From Nitrospira sp. (GTDB taxonomy: Bacteria; Nitrospirota; JACRHL01): DNA of 16,472 nucleotides. Both the position numbers and the translations under genes were made by a program. Below the pieces are notes generated by a model. That model made no database searches. It was not told the origin of the DNA and worked only from the letters and a program-made list of their open reading frames with translations. This document shows positions 15,127 to 16,472 of the stretch, in pieces. Every line of letters begins with the position of its first letter. Within the stretch, counting starts at the first letter, position 1. The DNA is taken from positions 1 to 16,472 of the forward strand of contig JALWRU010000315.1 of NCBI GenBank assembly GCA_026994095.1, written 5' to 3'.

Positions 15127-16384
15127 AGCGCAGCCCCTCCGCCGGATAGACACGGGCCGCCTGCCAGGCCGGATAGAGCGCTGCCAATAGCGAGATAATC
15201 ATGGCTGCTGCGCAGACTGCCACCGCATCGCTCCAGACCAGATGGATGGGGATCTGGCTGATGTAATAGACATCCCCCGGCAGCTCGTAGGTGGACTGAA
15301 TAATCCAGCAGATACCCAACCCCAGCGGGAACCCCAGCGCCGTACCGACCCCGCCGATGAGCAGTCCGATCAGCACAAAGATGGTCAATACATCCCGGCG
15401 ACCAGCCCCCAGCGCCTTCAGGATGGCCACCTCGCGGCCCTTCTCCATCACCAGCATGGCCAGTGTGCCGACGATGTTAAAGGCCGCCACCACGATGATG
15501 AGCAGCAGAATCATCGACATCACCGCCTTCTCCAGCGCCAGTGCCGAGAACAGGTTGCGGTTCAGGTCGCGCCAGTCGCGCACGTAATATGCCCCTTCGA
15601 GGGTATCGCGCAGGTGGGCGGCAACTTCCGGGGCCAGATCCGGCTCCTCTACCCGCACCTCAATACCGGTGACCTGCTCCCCCAACCCTAAAAATTTCTG
15701 CGCCGAGGGGATCGACATATAGGCCAGTGACGAGTCGTACTCGTACATGCCCGAATCGAAGATGCCCACCACGGTAAAGGGCCGAATCTTGGGGATCATG
15801 CCCATAGGGCCGATCTCCTTGCCCGGTGACACCACCTGAATGGAACTGCCCATGAGGGTGCCCAGCGTCAGTGCCAGCTCTTTGCCCAAAATAATCCCCG
15901 GCTGCACCGGCCCTTGCGGGGCAATCTCGGTTTCGTCCGGGTCGAACCCGGCAGCGGCCCCTTCGGTAAGGGCCGATAGCCGACCGATCACCAGATTGCG
16001 CTCGATATCAGTCACCTCCGCCTCGCGGGCCGGGTCGATGCCCCGCAGCACCACCCCCTGCACCCCAAATTCGCTGGTGAGCATGGCCTGTCCGTAGATG
16101 AACGGTGTGGCCGATACCACCTGCGGCTGGGCCTGCACCTGCGCCACGATCGGCTCAAAGTCGGTAAACCCGCCGCCCGCATGGGTCACCACCACGTGGG
16201 AGTTGGTGCCCAGAATCTTGTCGCGAATCTCTTCCATGGCGCCGGTCATCACCGCCAGCGTGGCGATCAGCGCCGCGACGCCAAACATGACGCCAATCAC
16301 CGAGATCACGGTATTGACCGACAACGCCCGCTGGCGCTTGCGACCTCGCAGGTAACGCAGGGCGATAAAGAGGGTGAGTGGCAC
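15119..16384 (-). CDS. lolC: Lipoprotein-releasing system permease (LolC/LolE family)
   Basis: 421-residue inner-membrane permease with the family layout: a cytoplasmic N-terminus (LFIALRYLRGRKRQ), membrane helix 1 (about 25-48), a large periplasmic domain (about 50-285), then three C-terminal helices (288-313, 332-362, 385-410) and the ending PAEGLRYE. A KALGAGRRDV coupling segment after helix 2 contacts the ATPase in this family. It starts with GTG at 16384, AAGGGG 8 nt upstream, 5 nt after the lysS stop. Only one permease gene accompanies lolD here, so it may serve as a single LolC/LolE-like (LolF-type) homodimer rather than as LolC of a CDE complex. A second copy elsewhere cannot be excluded. 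Confidence 0.93.
   Translation of the reverse strand: MPLTLFIALRYLRGRKRQRALSVNTVISVIGVMFGVAALIATLAVMTGAMEEIRDKILGTNSHVVVTHAGGGFTDFEPIVAQVQAQPQVVSATPFIYGQAMLTSEFGVQGVVLRGIDPAREAEVTDIERNLVIGRLSALTEGAAAGFDPDETEIAPQGPVQPGIILGKELALTLGTLMGSSIQVVSPGKEIGPMGMIPKIRPFTVVGIFDSGMYEYDSSLAYMSIPSAQKFLGLGEQVTGIEVRVEEPDLAPEVAAHLRDTLEGAYYVRDWRDLNRNLFSALALEKAVMSMILLLIIVVAAFNIVGTLAMLVMEKGREVAILKALGAGRRDVLTIFVLIGLLIGGVGTALGFPLGLGICWIIQSTYELPGDVYYISQIPIHLVWSDAVAVCAAAMIISLLAALYPAWQAARVYPAEGLRYE
15134..15140 (-). promoter_or_regulatory. Ribosome binding site of lolD
   Basis: GGAGGGG on the minus strand, inside the end of the permease gene and 7 nt before ATG 15126. It decides the lolD start. Confidence 0.75.
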
Positions 16385-16389
16385 CGGGG

Positions 16390-16472
16390 TTACCCCTTGG
16401 GGCGCATCTGCGGGAACAGGATCACGTCGCGAATGGAGCTGTTACCGGTCATTAACATTACCAGCCGGTCGA
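16390..16472 (-). CDS. lysS: Lysyl-tRNA synthetase (class II), C-terminal end only
   Basis: The last 27 or so residues of a class II lysyl-tRNA synthetase; most of the gene lies beyond the window edge. The readable tail DRLVMLMTGNSSIRDVILFP, followed by QMRPKG and TAA, matches the motif 3 end (DRLVML) and the conserved SIRDVILFP terminus of LysS. The stop is 5 nt before the permease GTG, so lysS probably leads the lol operon. Confidence 0.93.
   Translation of the reverse strand, partial: DRLVMLMTGNSSIRDVILFPQMRPKG

Noticed and set aside
1..16472. CRISPR arrays, tRNA and rRNA genes
   Set aside because: No regularly spaced direct repeats, cloverleaf sequences or rRNA segments were seen by eye.

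Overview
The window is a compact, GC-rich bacterial chromosome segment with Gram-negative, proteobacterial content. It has an inner-membrane Lol lipoprotein exporter next to lysS, a periplasmic DegQ/DegP-type protease, a lipoprotein with an LSGC lipobox, and an AddB-like nuclease of the type common in beta- and gammaproteobacteria. A gammaproteobacterium or close relative is the best guess; no rRNA or other decisive marker is present, so this is inference.

Layout. Positions 1-7236 (minus strand) hold a tightly coupled set: a membrane histidine kinase, then an AddB-like nuclease/inactive-helicase protein, then an AddA/UvrD-like helicase cut by the window edge. Both junctions are 4-base GTGA overlaps of stop and start. 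Positions 7399-8496 (minus) encode a PP-loop ATP pyrophosphatase related to the tRNA-thiolating enzyme MnmA. A divergent gap separates it from a plus-strand DegQ/DegP-like protease (8762-10255) with two PDZ domains and a proline/glycine-rich insert. That gene converges, with a 9-nt gap, on an unrecognised secreted protein (10265-11197, minus).

Positions 11198-11409 carry a perfect 42-bp palindromic terminator and a second strong hairpin. Next come a DUF5666-type repeat lipoprotein (11410-12954, minus), a 411-bp noncoding stretch with six short hairpins, and a spondin-domain exported protein (13366-14037, minus). Positions 14119-14308 look like a 190-bp MITE-like element with 22-bp terminal inverted repeats (21/22 match). 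The last stretch is the operon lysS (3' end only) - lolC/E-type permease - lolD, all minus strand.

How the parts relate. The Lol exporter would sort lipoproteins such as the DUF5666 protein, and together with the protease and two exported proteins it gives 8762-16384 an envelope character. The 1-7236 block joins a membrane sensor kinase to double-strand-break end processing. That unusual coupling is the most interesting gene-level signal here. There is no CRISPR array, tRNA, rRNA or complete transposase gene visible.
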